Positions 9,089 to 18,039 are shown, counted from the stretch's first letter. The stretch: 64,000 bases of DNA from JAGMXM01 sp964458325 (GCA_964458325.1 CAYWIM010000004.1:1-64000), one strand, 5' to 3'. Translations and numbers: made by a program. Notes: generated by a model not told the origin, from the sequence alone.

Positions 9089-11028
9089 GGTTTAAGGGTC
9101 TGTGCAAAAATGAATTCCGATTTTGCTGGAGGGGATTGGGCGGGCTGGCAAGGCGCGACGAGCGAGCATACCCGCGCGGTCGGTGAGCGAGGAGCAACAC
9201 AGCCAGCCCGTCCAAGGCCCCCAGCCCGCAGGGGCGGGGCGGCGCTCCCGCCAAAATCGAAAGTAATTTTTGCACAGACCCTAAGGATTGCTCGATAGTT
9301 GAATCGATCGTTGGGAGCAGCGTCTCCGTGCCGGGAAAAATCGGCGGGGCTGCTCGTTTCGGGGATATGATCCGTCCACTTGAAATCGATTCGGGGCGGC
9401 GGCATGCTTCGGCCGATGGCAGCTAAAGGCACGGCCAGCTCGAGCTCGGAACCGGCCGCTCGACAAGGGACCTCGGGGCCCGGCTGCCAGCCAGTTCCCG
9501 TCCGGTCACATCGATCGAGCCTGGATTTCGCGCCGCTTCCGCTCGAGGTGCGGATCGCGAAGTCGTATCCGAGCCACCCGGTGCGCGCGTCCGCATCCGC
9601 GTCCAGGTAGAGCCGCGGGCCCTCGGCATCGGAACCGCCCATCCACGGGGCCCGGGCGCGCAGGTAGAAGAAAAGATGTCGATCGCCGAAGCTCACTTTG
9701 GCGGCCGCGAGGTCATTGCGACCCGAGTGATTCACGTACTGGCCGGCCCCATTCCATCCCGGGTGATCGCGCTGGACCGGATCGCCCAGGGTGTCCCGGT
9801 ATTCCGGAGCGATCGGGAGCCAGTCGTCGAACTGGCCGTCGACGGCCACGGGCCACGGCGTCACCGGCGACAGCGGCCGGACGCCTTTGTATCGCCGGAT
9901 GGCGGCGACCAGCTGATAATAATAGGCGTCGCCATGCCCATCCCGCATCGGCTCGATATCCCGGCTGAATTCCTGGCTGTATTGATCCACGAAAAACGTG
10001 CCGCCCGGCGGAAGGGGCCGCCCGAGGAACGGCTGGCCGCCCTTTTCGCTGACGAATCGCTGAGCCACCCATTCGTTCCAGCCTGTCACGAACACGAACG
10101 GCGGATCGACCGCCTGTGCTCGAGCCCATTGCTCGGCAAAGCAAAGACCCACTGCCGGCCTCTGATCCGCAGGCGGGGGCTGCCGGCCCTGGTGGAAGCT
10201 GCGGCCGATGTTCGAGGTGGCGTGCTGCGCCGCCGCGACTGCGATCTGCTCGGGCCGATCGGGCCCATCGTGCCATCCAGAACGCTGCGGGTGATGATCC
10301 AGCCACGGCCACTTGTCCCGCCCATCGCCAAACCATCCGCCCGGATCGCTCCACGCCCACGATTCGCGGACGGTGAAGAACTCGCGCAGCGCCGGGGTCA
10401 GCGCCGAGGGCGCTGCCAGCACCAGCGGTTTGTCCTGCCAGCGAAACCAGAGCTCTGGATGAAACGGCCGCGCATAGAACGCGTCGTAGAGCCGCTGCAC
10501 GACCCGGCCTTCGCTCGAGTGCGCCAGGAACGCCCATTGCGGCACGCGCAGGCCGTCCCGACGGCATCCGGCGAACACCTCGCACAGCCGGCGCACCGCG
10601 TCCTCGTAAACGAACCCGTTGGTGACGTCGAACAACAGGGCGTCCACGCCCGCGTCCGACAGCATCTGGGCATGCTTGCGCAGCACAAAGGCATCGTCGC
10701 TCAAGTAATAGCCGAACATCGGCTCGGCCCAGAAATGAAAGGCGCCTGGCGGGCCCCATGCCGGTGAGCCTCCGCCCGCCGCCAGTATCTTCGAGATGTC
10801 GTGCAGATCCCGGCCATGCTGGCCCAGCCACAGGAAATAGAAGATGCCCACCGTCCGATCCGGGCGCGGCCCTCCCACCTCGCCATGGGTCGGGAGCGAG
10901 CGGCCGAGGCCGTCGGTGCCCACCCAGGTGTCGCTGAATGTGTCCCATGCGGCCGCATTCCCGGAATCCGGTCCTGAGGGTTCGGCGGCGGAAACCAGGC
11001 CGGCCACGCCCAAGGCGATCCAGCGCAT
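9085..11028 (-). CDS. Secreted GH71/GH99-like hydrolase with CBM9-like domain and MITE-encoded tail
   Basis: A 647-residue protein. A short signal peptide (MRWIALGVAGLVSAAEP) precedes a TIM-barrel-like domain: GIFYFLWLGQHGRD, DAGVDALLFDVTNG and FVFVTGWNEW resemble GH71/GH99 and related alkaline-alpha-mannanase-type barrels. A beta-sandwich resembling CBM9/DOMON follows (AVDGQFDDWLP onward, about 405-575). Residues 583-645 are encoded by the inserted MITE; without it the protein would end NYRAILKP. The start at 11028 has AAGGGA 6 nt upstream. The frame stays open back to an ATG at 11262 that overlaps the GH78 stop, passing through two REP units, so a longer product is possible. Substrate unknown. 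Confidence 0.75.
   Translation of the reverse strand: MRWIALGVAGLVSAAEPSGPDSGNAAAWDTFSDTWVGTDGLGRSLPTHGEVGGPRPDRTVGIFYFLWLGQHGRDLHDISKILAAGGGSPAWGPPGAFHFWAEPMFGYYLSDDAFVLRKHAQMLSDAGVDALLFDVTNGFVYEDAVRRLCEVFAGCRRDGLRVPQWAFLAHSSEGRVVQRLYDAFYARPFHPELWFRWQDKPLVLAAPSALTPALREFFTVRESWAWSDPGGWFGDGRDKWPWLDHHPQRSGWHDGPDRPEQIAVAAAQHATSNIGRSFHQGRQPPPADQRPAVGLCFAEQWARAQAVDPPFVFVTGWNEWVAQRFVSEKGGQPFLGRPLPPGGTFFVDQYSQEFSRDIEPMRDGHGDAYYYQLVAAIRRYKGVRPLSPVTPWPVAVDGQFDDWLPIAPEYRDTLGDPVQRDHPGWNGAGQYVNHSGRNDLAAAKVSFGDRHLFFYLRARAPWMGGSDAEGPRLYLDADADARTGWLGYDFAIRTSSGSGAKSRLDRCDRTGTGWQPGPEVPCRAAGSELELAVPLAAIGRSMPPPRIDFKWTDHIPETSSPADFSRHGDAAPNDRFNYRAILRVCAKITFDFGGSAAPPLRAGGLGRAGCVAPRSPTARVCSLVAPCQPAQSPPAKSEFIFAQTLKP
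9096..9281. mobile_element. 186-bp MITE-like inverted-repeat element, inserted in a coding region
   Basis: Near-perfect terminal inverted repeats: the left end GGGTCTGTGCAAAAATGAAT and the right end, reversed, GGGTCTGTGCAAAAATTACT. Both are followed by a shared TTCCGATTTTG/TTTCGATTTTG stretch. Flanking TAA trinucleotides (9093-9095 and 9282-9284) look like a 3-bp target duplication. Inner CGGGCTGGC/GCCAGCCCG arms make much of the element a potential hairpin. It carries no transposase, so it would be mobilised in trans. Read on the minus strand it is open in the frame of the surrounding hydrolase gene. Its length plus the duplication is 189 bp, exactly 63 codons. Confidence 0.85.
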
Positions 11029-11058
11029 GGATCCCTTGAACCGCTTGGCGAGGCGCGC

Positions 11059-11208
11059 GCCGCGTGAGGGCACGCGGCGTGCACGACCAGCGTCGGCCGC
11101 CGTGTAGGCCGGGTCACCTGACCCGGCGTTTGCAGCCGCGCCGCGTGAGGGCACGCGGCCTACATTGCCAGCGTCCGCTGCCGTGTAGGCCGGGTCACCT
11201 GACCCGGC
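11059..11208. repeat. Two tandem REP-like double hairpins, copies B and C
   Basis: Copy B (11059-11127) and copy C (11140-11208) each contain GCCGCGTG/CACGCGGC and GCCGGGTCA/TGACCCGGC hairpins. They match copy A at 6257-6312 except in the linker. Their starts are 81 bp apart, exactly 27 codons. On the minus strand both are open in the frame leading into the GH71/99-like gene, giving a repeated peptide with the core AGSGDPAYTAADAG. They lie between the GH78 stop and the functional-looking start at 11028. Confidence 0.85.
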
Positions 11209-11258
11209 TTTGGAAACCGCTGGCAGCACGCCTGGCTTTTCAAGGATTCGAGCCGGGT

Positions 11259-13088
11259 TCATGGCCGGACGACTCGAACCTGGTGCGGCGCGTCGATGCG
11301 GCTTTCGACGGTTCCGTCGGCGCGTTTCTCGTGGCGGACCTTAACTGGCCCGAACGGGGTGGGATAGGCGCCTTCGGCCCACTCGAGATCGCCCAGATGA
11401 GGGGCGACGCGGATCGCGCGCGCGCCGGGCTCGAGGATCTGGATCCCGAGGACATGTTCGCTGAGCCAGGCGGTGGGGCCGGATGCCCAGCCATGGCAGA
11501 GGCTGTGGCGGAACCCGCGGTAGCAGTAGTTGCCGAAATCGCCGTGGATATCCTTTTTGCCGGGCGGCACCAGCGCGTCGATCGGCGCGGCGTTTCGAGT
11601 CCACTCGATGTCGAAGTCCTCCCAGAAGGTGGTCGCTCCCATATCGAGCATGGCGCCCCAGTAATCGCGAATGGCATCGAGGCATCCCTGGTAATCGCCG
11701 GCCTGGGCACGCGCCTCGAGCACGTAATAGCCGTAAAAGGTCGAAAGCCGCCGGGCGCCGTCCACGGCCATGACCTGGCGGTTGAGCGTGGCGGCGTCCG
11801 CCAGACCAGCCAGCGCCATCAGGGCGGCCGCCTGCTTGCTCCCGCCCGGATCCGGCACATGCCGTCGCAGCCGCGCGGCGGCCTCGCGGCATTTCCGGGC
11901 CGTGGCCGGGTCATCGAGGGTCTGGCTCATCTCGGCCCCGGCTTCGAACGTGAGAATCATCAGCGCGTGGAGGCCGGCGTGGATGGCCGCCTTGTTCTCG
12001 CTCGAGGGCCAGTCGAGGAATCGCGTGGCCGGGAGGGCCTCGCGGTTGTCGGGCCCGATGCAGCGGCTCAGCGCATCGATGAGGCCGGCCAGATAGGGCT
12101 GCTGCCGGCGCAGGTACTCGAGGTCGCCGTGCTGTCGATACCAGCTCCTGTGAATCAGCACCCACCACATCGAGTAGGAGCTGATCCCGTTCATCCAGCG
12201 GGGCAGCGGCGTCTCGTCCCGGATCAGATCCAGGCTGGCCGGAACGATATCCAGCCCGCCGAACACCGCGCTGATCGTCATGGTCTCCGGATGCAGATCG
12301 CCGATCCAGACCAGACGGTCCCGCTTGATGCCGTCCCAGACGTAATCCTGCAGGTTCAGTTGAACCGTGTAAGCCCCGGTTCGCCAGATCCGGTTCAGAC
12401 GCTCGTCATTGCAGCGGAACCCGCCGATATACGGCAGGTCCCGATACACGAACACCGCGCGGACGAACTTCAGCACCACCATCGTGCCGGGATCGACCAG
12501 GTCCAGCCGCACGAACCGGAAACCGGTCTGCCCCAGCTCGGTCGTCCCCAGCCACGGAACCAGGCAGGTCTGATCGCGCACGGCATGATCGTTGGTGGCA
12601 TTCTTCTCGCCTCCCAGGTCGCTCATGGCTTCGCTGACGGATTCGCCAAACCGCACTCGCATTCGGACCGTCTTGCTCTCGGGAGTGGTGGCCCGCAGAT
12701 CGGCAACCCCGATCTGGATGCCCCCGTGCAGCTCGCGGCCGAAATCGAGCAGAACGCCCGGCGCACCTCCCTCGTTGCGCAGGACGCACCCGGCCCGGTC
12801 ATCGAGCGTGATCTGGCCCGGGCCGGCTGCGAGCAGGCGGTCCGCATGCTCGACAGCCGCGTTGGCGCCGGATGATTGCCACACCACGCGCCGGGCGGTG
12901 ACGTATTCCCGGACCCGCGGATCGCGGGATGCGGATCGATGCATCGGCTCGAATGCGCCGTCTTGGGTCCTGCCGGAGGAATCGGCTGCGGCCCCCGACG
13001 CGGGATTCGGCGCCATCGCCGCCAGCCAGCCGGCCATGAGCCACATCCCAGGACGCTGCGGTTTGATCAGGGTCATGAACAGTTTCAT
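11259..13088 (-). CDS. Secreted alpha-L-rhamnosidase family protein (GH78-like)
   Basis: A 609-residue protein with an N-terminal hydrophobic signal (residues 13-30 after MKLFMTLIKPQ). A jelly-roll segment (about 90-220) precedes an alpha/alpha six-barrel. The WDGIKRDRLVWIGDLHPE segment (251-268) matches the GH78 substrate-site region, and SLCHGWASGPTAWLSEHV near the C-terminus matches the conserved GH78 motif before the final beta-sandwich. It hydrolyses terminal alpha-L-rhamnose from glycans, if the family assignment holds. It is the first gene of a three-gene coupled operon: its TGA overlaps an in-frame ATG at 11262. ATG at 13088 is preferred over an upstream TTG at 13112. Confidence 0.85.
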   Translation of the reverse strand: MKLFMTLIKPQRPGMWLMAGWLAAMAPNPASGAAADSSGRTQDGAFEPMHRSASRDPRVREYVTARRVVWQSSGANAAVEHADRLLAAGPGQITLDDRAGCVLRNEGGAPGVLLDFGRELHGGIQIGVADLRATTPESKTVRMRVRFGESVSEAMSDLGGEKNATNDHAVRDQTCLVPWLGTTELGQTGFRFVRLDLVDPGTMVVLKFVRAVFVYRDLPYIGGFRCNDERLNRIWRTGAYTVQLNLQDYVWDGIKRDRLVWIGDLHPETMTISAVFGGLDIVPASLDLIRDETPLPRWMNGISSYSMWWVLIHRSWYRQHGDLEYLRRQQPYLAGLIDALSRCIGPDNREALPATRFLDWPSSENKAAIHAGLHALMILTFEAGAEMSQTLDDPATARKCREAAARLRRHVPDPGGSKQAAALMALAGLADAATLNRQVMAVDGARRLSTFYGYYVLEARAQAGDYQGCLDAIRDYWGAMLDMGATTFWEDFDIEWTRNAAPIDALVPPGKKDIHGDFGNYCYRGFRHSLCHGWASGPTAWLSEHVLGIQILEPGARAIRVAPHLGDLEWAEGAYPTPFGPVKVRHEKRADGTVESRIDAPHQVRVVRP

Positions 13089-13208
13089 TGCTTCGAGCCC
13101 ATGCTGTCCCAATTCGCACCGCCTGACAAGCCTGCCGGCCGGATCGATGCGATTGAAAAACTTATTTCGCTCGCCAAACGATCGCGGATTCGCAAAGATT
13201 CTCGAATC

Positions 13209-16200
13209 ATGAAAACTCCATGGAGCGGAATTGCTTTATCTGTCGCATTGCGGGCACGGACTCATTTCCGTGCCGGATGGATCCTCCTGTTGGCAAGCCT
13301 CCTGCTGGGCGTTTCAGCGATGGCAGCCAACCCGGAAGGGCTGCTGGGCTATTGGGCATTCGAGGAAGGCACGGGCACTGCCACGGCCGATCAATCGGGC
13401 AACGGATTGAACGGCACGTTCGACAAGGTCGCGCTGTGGGGCGGCCCGGCCTGGACGAACAGTCCTTTCGGCGCCAACGCGCTCCGATTCGACGGCGTGG
13501 ATGACCGCGTGTATCTGGGCAATCCGGCCAGCCTCCAGCTGACCGGCGCGATGACGGTCTCGGCCTGGGTCAAGATCGCCAGCCCGTCGGCCGGCCGGAT
13601 CATCAGCAAGTGTCCCAGCGCGTATCGGGTAGGCTGGGAGCTCTACGTCGACGCGGGCAACCAGGCCTCATTCGCCGTCCACGGCACCAACGATCCCGCC
13701 AGCCGCTATGCCGTCAGCACGATGAACCCGCTGCCCGACAACCAGTGGACCCATGTCGCGGCCGTTTTCGAGCCCGGCGCCGCCTGCCGCATCTTTGTCA
13801 ATGGCAGCCTCAGCAACGAGCGGACGGACGCCGTGCCGATCGAGCAGGAAAGCCGCGACCTCGATGTCACCATCGGCGCCCGACCGGACTCGGCGGGCAC
13901 GGGCAATCCCAACGGCCCGTTCCCCGGCTGGATTGACGAGGTGCGCTTGTGGGGCCGGGCGCTGTCGGCTGCGGAGATCCAGGCCCTGCCCGAGCTGGCC
14001 CAGACGCCGCTGGCCTTCACGCTCCAGCCCGCCAGCCGCTTGGTCGCCGAGACCCGATCCGCGACCTTCACCGCCCAAGTCAGCGGATCGCCCCCCTATT
14101 TCGTCCAGTGGTTCGAAAACGCTTGGCCCATCGCCGACGCCAACGATTTCACCTACACCATCCCCGCTGTCACGACGTCCATGAACAACTACCAATACTC
14201 GGTAGTCGTCAGCAACCTGACGTACGGGATCACCAGCACCAACGCCATCCTGACCGTCAGCAGCGACACCAGCCTGCCAACCCTGGTCTCGGTCGGAAGC
14301 GTCGACGGGGCGTCGATCGGCTTGCGGTTCAGCAAGCCCATGGACCAAAACTTGATGTGGGATCCCACGTATTTCCAGGTCAACAACGGCGCCGCTCCCA
14401 TCTCCTGGACCATGCCGCGTCCCGATGGGACCTCGGCGTCGATCTACCTGGTCAGCCCCATCACCGGCCCGTTCACGGTCTCGGTCACCGGGCTGCGGGA
14501 CACGATCGGCAACACCATCGCCCCCGGCTCGACCGCCAGCGGCACGGTTGCTGGCTTGACTCCAACGGATCTGGGCGCGCCGCCTCAGGTCGGAGAGACA
14601 TTCTCCGCTCAGGCGGGCGTGTTCGAGATCACGGCCGGCGGCGCCGACCTCTGGGGCACGGCCGATGCCGGCCACTTCGTCGGACGCGAAATCAGCGGCG
14701 ATTTCGATGTCTATGTCCAGGTCCCGAGCGTCACGCCGGTCAACAGCGGGGCCAAGGCGGGCCTGATGGTGCGCACGACATTGGATGCCAATAGCCGGAC
14801 GGTCCACGTCACCGCCAACCCGCCGGCGCCCACGGGCCGCGGATACATCGAGGCCGGCCGCCGCACCTCGACGGGCGGCAGCACGGCCGCCTGGGGCACG
14901 ACGTTCACCAGCGCTGTCATGCCGGACGTCTGGGTGCGCCTGCGCCGATGGGAGAATCAGTTCACTGCCTTCCGCAGCACCGACGGAGTGGATTGGGTGC
15001 GGATGGGGCTGACCACGGTCACCCTGACCGATCCGGTCTACCTGGGCCTGGCGGCCACCGCCCACAGCACGACCTCCGATCCCACCCTTGCCGTCCTGCA
15101 AAACTATGGGAGCATGGCCTTTTCGAATGTGACGCTGACGGTTGCGCAGTCGCCTGCATCGGCATCTGTCGAGCAGAACACCACCGCCACGTTCCAGGTC
15201 CAGGCCGATGCGACAGGGGCGCCCGTAACCGAGCTCGCTTACCAATGGCAGCGCAGCGATGGCGCGGGAGGGTTCACAAACATCTCCGGCGCCACGGGCA
15301 CCAACTACAGCTTCCTGGTCCGAAGCACGGATCAGGGGGCCAGCTTCCGCGCGCGCGTCTATTTCGCCGGCCTGGTGAAGGAGTCCGATCCCGCCGCCCT
15401 GACGGTCACCCCGGACGTCACGCCGCCTCAGCTGGTGTCGGTGGCCTCGCGCGGCATCCCGACGGTCGTCACCGTGGTGTTCAGCGAAGACATGGATCCG
15501 GCCAGCGCCACCAATGCCGCGAACTACCAGATCGCAAGCACCAGCGGCTCCGTGGCCGTCAGCGCGGCCGCGATGGGCTCGAATGCGCGCACGGTGGTCC
15601 TGACCACCGATCCGCTGGCCGAAGGTCCCGCCTACACACTGACGGTCAGCCAGGTCTATGATCTGGGCGCGCCTCCCAACGCCATCAATGCCCAGCAGGC
15701 ATTCGATTACAGCAGCCTGGCCGGCTACTGGAAGTTCGAGGAAGGGACGGGCACGACCACTGCGGATTCCTCCGGCGGCGGCTACACTGGAACCCTGTAT
15801 AGCAATCCGCTCTGGGTGCCCGGCTACTTCGGGCAATACGCGCTCGAGTTCAACGGCGTCAATAGCCGGGTCCAGATCGGCAATCCGACCGCCCTGCAGA
15901 TGACTGGCCCCATGACCCTCTCCGCCTGGGTCAATGTCCGCACCATTGCCGGCAACGGCCGGATCATCACCAAAGGCGGCGGCAGCGGCCAGCGCGGATG
16001 GGCGCTCAACGTCGAGAACAGCGACAAGTGGTCTCTTCAGGTCGCCAGCAGTTCCACCACACTCGTGAGCCTCGGAGTCGACGGCGTTCAACGAAACACC
16101 TGGATCCACGTCGCTGGCGTCTACGATCCCAACGATCCCGGAGGTCCCATCATGAAGCTTTACACCAACGGTGTGGTGGCCGGCACCCTCACCGCGAACG

Positions 16201-16550
16201 TGCCCGCGAGCCAATACAACTCCGGACAAAACGTCAACATCGGCAACCGCTCGAGCGGCACGCCGTTCGACGGGTTCATCGACGAGGTCCGCATCTACAC
16301 GCGCGCGCTCAGCGACGCCGAGATCGCCGTGCTCGCGCAGCCGCCGGTCGAGCCCGAGCCGCTCGAGTTCCTGGCCCCGGTGATCGAGGGCGCCAGCCTG
16401 CGTCTGGATTGGACCGGCGCCGGCCAGCTGGAATGGGCGCCGGCCGCGACCGGGCCGTGGAGCAAGGTCAGCCCCGCGCCCGAGCCGCCTTACACGACCG
16501 AGATCGTGCCGGGCGAGAACCGGTTCTACCGGCTCCAGGCATCGCCGTAG
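13209..16550 (+). CDS. Large secreted LamG/Ig-domain protein
   Basis: A 1113-residue exported protein with a signal anchor at about residues 23-40 (WILLLASLLLGVSAMAA). Domains in order: a LamG/concanavalin-like sandwich opening with GYWAFEEGTGTATADQSG; an Ig-like domain (QWFENAWPIADAN); an SbsA-type Ig domain (VSVGSVDGASIGLRFSKPMD); a DUF1349-like sandwich (GREISGDFDVYVQVP); an Ig domain (YQWQRSDGAGGF); a second SbsA-type domain; and a second LamG opening with GYWKFEEGTGTTTADSSG. It ends in a short sandwich finishing ENRFYRLQASP, a Verrucomicrobiota-style C-terminus. It probably binds carbohydrate or acts in adhesion. It is divergent from the glycan operon across a 120-bp gap. Confidence 0.85.
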   Translation: MKTPWSGIALSVALRARTHFRAGWILLLASLLLGVSAMAANPEGLLGYWAFEEGTGTATADQSGNGLNGTFDKVALWGGPAWTNSPFGANALRFDGVDDRVYLGNPASLQLTGAMTVSAWVKIASPSAGRIISKCPSAYRVGWELYVDAGNQASFAVHGTNDPASRYAVSTMNPLPDNQWTHVAAVFEPGAACRIFVNGSLSNERTDAVPIEQESRDLDVTIGARPDSAGTGNPNGPFPGWIDEVRLWGRALSAAEIQALPELAQTPLAFTLQPASRLVAETRSATFTAQVSGSPPYFVQWFENAWPIADANDFTYTIPAVTTSMNNYQYSVVVSNLTYGITSTNAILTVSSDTSLPTLVSVGSVDGASIGLRFSKPMDQNLMWDPTYFQVNNGAAPISWTMPRPDGTSASIYLVSPITGPFTVSVTGLRDTIGNTIAPGSTASGTVAGLTPTDLGAPPQVGETFSAQAGVFEITAGGADLWGTADAGHFVGREISGDFDVYVQVPSVTPVNSGAKAGLMVRTTLDANSRTVHVTANPPAPTGRGYIEAGRRTSTGGSTAAWGTTFTSAVMPDVWVRLRRWENQFTAFRSTDGVDWVRMGLTTVTLTDPVYLGLAATAHSTTSDPTLAVLQNYGSMAFSNVTLTVAQSPASASVEQNTTATFQVQADATGAPVTELAYQWQRSDGAGGFTNISGATGTNYSFLVRSTDQGASFRARVYFAGLVKESDPAALTVTPDVTPPQLVSVASRGIPTVVTVVFSEDMDPASATNAANYQIASTSGSVAVSAAAMGSNARTVVLTTDPLAEGPAYTLTVSQVYDLGAPPNAINAQQAFDYSSLAGYWKFEEGTGTTTADSSGGGYTGTLYSNPLWVPGYFGQYALEFNGVNSRVQIGNPTALQMTGPMTLSAWVNVRTIAGNGRIITKGGGSGQRGWALNVENSDKWSLQVASSSTTLVSLGVDGVQRNTWIHVAGVYDPNDPGGPIMKLYTNGVVAGTLTANVPASQYNSGQNVNIGNRSSGTPFDGFIDEVRIYTRALSDAEIAVLAQPPVEPEPLEFLAPVIEGASLRLDWTGAGQLEWAPAATGPWSKVSPAPEPPYTTEIVPGENRFYRLQASP

Positions 16551-16584
16551 TCGATCGCCGGAGCTCGATGGCGAATCGTTCATC

Positions 16585-16620
16585 CGCCGGAGGGGAGCTG
16601 AGGTTCCCCTCCGGTTTGTT
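16585..16620 (+). terminator. Rho-independent terminator after the LamG gene
   Basis: A stem of CCGGAGGGGA pairing with TCCCCTCCGG (16587-16614, 8-nt loop) is followed by TTTGTT. It lies 36 bp after the LamG gene stop. Confidence 0.8.
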
Positions 16621-16695
16621 ATGCGATCCGCCCCCTCCCCGGGCCGGGTCTGGCCGCCCGCAAACCGAGGCGGCGCTTCCGCGGGCAGCTGCGTC

Positions 16696-18039
16696 TCAAC
16701 GGCGAAACAGGTGGCTCGGAGGCATGCCCATCCGGCCCATGGTCTTCTGGAACTTGCCCAGCTTCTTCATCATCTGCTGCATCTGCTGGAAACGGCTCAG
16801 CAGGCTGTTGAGCTCGGCCACGCTGACGCCGCTGCCGCGGGCGATCCGCTGACGGCGCCGGGCGTTCAGGATCTCCGGGCTGCGCCGCTCGCGCGGGGTC
16901 ATGCCACAGATCATCGCCTCCATCCGCCGGAAATCCTTCTCGCTGCGATTGAGGTCCGTGCCCTGGAGCATCTGCTCGCCTCCCGGGAGCAGCCGGACGA
17001 TCGATTCGAGCGAGCCGAGCTTGCGCATCTGGCGCAGCTGCTCGAGGAAATCCTCGAGCGAGAACCGCCCTTTGCGCATCTTCTCCTCCATGCGCCGGGC
17101 ATCCTCGATATCGACGGTCTCGGCCGCCTTCTCGACCAGGCTGACCACGTCGCCCATGCCGAGAATCCGCGAGGCCATCCGCTCCGGATGAAACGGCTCG
17201 AGATCCTCGAGCTTCTCGCCGAGGCCGGCGAACTTGATCGGCCGGCCGGTAACCGCCTTGAGGCTCAGCGCCGCCCCGCCCCGGGCATCGCCATCGAGCT
17301 TGGTCAGCACCGCCCCGGTGATCTGCAGCGCCTGGTCGAAATGCGTCGCGACGTTGACGGCTTCCTGGCCCGTGGCCGCATCCAGCACCAGGAGGATCTC
17401 CGACGGATGGACGAGGTCGCGCAACCGCACCAGCTCCTGGATCAGCGTCTCGTCGATCTGGAGGCGGCCGGCGGTGTCCAACAGCACGGTGTTGCGCAGG
17501 TTCTGCCGGGCCCATGCCATCGCCTCGAGCGCGATCCGGAGGACATCGGTCTCGCCCGGCCGGACGAACACCGGGAGATCCAGCTGGCGTCCCAGGGTTT
17601 CGACCTGGTCCATGGCGGCCGGCCGGTACACGTCGGCCCCCACAAGCAATGGCGAGCGGCCCTGCTTGTGCAGGAGCCGGGCCAGCTTGCCGCACGTGGT
17701 CGTCTTGCCCGATCCGTGCAGCCCCACCAGCATCACGCAGGCCGGCGAGCCGGACAGATCCAGCTCCGCGTTCTGGTCCCCCAGCAGCACGACCAGCTCG
17801 TCGTGGATGAGCTTGATGATCTGCTGCCCCGGCTGGATGCTCTGGATCACCCGCTGGCCGATCGCCTTCTCCTTGACACGGTCGATGAAATCCTTGGCCA
17901 CCTTGAAATTCACGTCCGCATCGAGCAAGGCCAGGCGCACCTCGCGCAAGGAATCGCTCACATTCGATTCCGAAATCTTCCCCAGCCCCCGCAAGTTCCG
18001 GAACACATTCTGCAGCTTGCCGCTTAACGCCTCGAACAT
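16696..18039 (-). CDS. ffh: Signal recognition particle protein Ffh
   Basis: GTPase that binds signal sequences and 4.5S RNA and delivers nascent membrane proteins to FtsY and SecYEG. The N domain (1-95) is followed by the G domain with the P-loop GLHGSGKTTT (106-115), LLVGADVYRPAAMDQ, DTAGRLQIDE and TKLDGDARGGAAL. The Met-rich M domain ends in the RNA-binding RRQRIARGSG segment and an MQQMMKKLGKFQKTMGRMGM tail. The length of 447 is normal. One small deviation is LHGSGKT where most Ffh proteins have LQGSGKT. It is transcribed divergently from the siroheme protein gene. Confidence 0.97.
   Translation of the reverse strand: MFEALSGKLQNVFRNLRGLGKISESNVSDSLREVRLALLDADVNFKVAKDFIDRVKEKAIGQRVIQSIQPGQQIIKLIHDELVVLLGDQNAELDLSGSPACVMLVGLHGSGKTTTCGKLARLLHKQGRSPLLVGADVYRPAAMDQVETLGRQLDLPVFVRPGETDVLRIALEAMAWARQNLRNTVLLDTAGRLQIDETLIQELVRLRDLVHPSEILLVLDAATGQEAVNVATHFDQALQITGAVLTKLDGDARGGAALSLKAVTGRPIKFAGLGEKLEDLEPFHPERMASRILGMGDVVSLVEKAAETVDIEDARRMEEKMRKGRFSLEDFLEQLRQMRKLGSLESIVRLLPGGEQMLQGTDLNRSEKDFRRMEAMICGMTPRERRSPEILNARRRQRIARGSGVSVAELNSLLSRFQQMQQMMKKLGKFQKTMGRMGMPPSHLFRR

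Noticed and set aside
11034..11262. Extension of the GH71/99-like protein to the ATG at 11262 as the main start
   Set aside because: It would place about 78 residues, mostly encoded by REP hairpins, before a good signal peptide; the start at 11028 has a clear AAGGGA site. Kept only as a possible alternative.
13668..16583. 971-codon open frame antisense to the LamG protein gene
   Set aside because: Composition is typical of a GC-bias shadow, no family motif is visible, and the sense frame has clear LamG and Ig domains.
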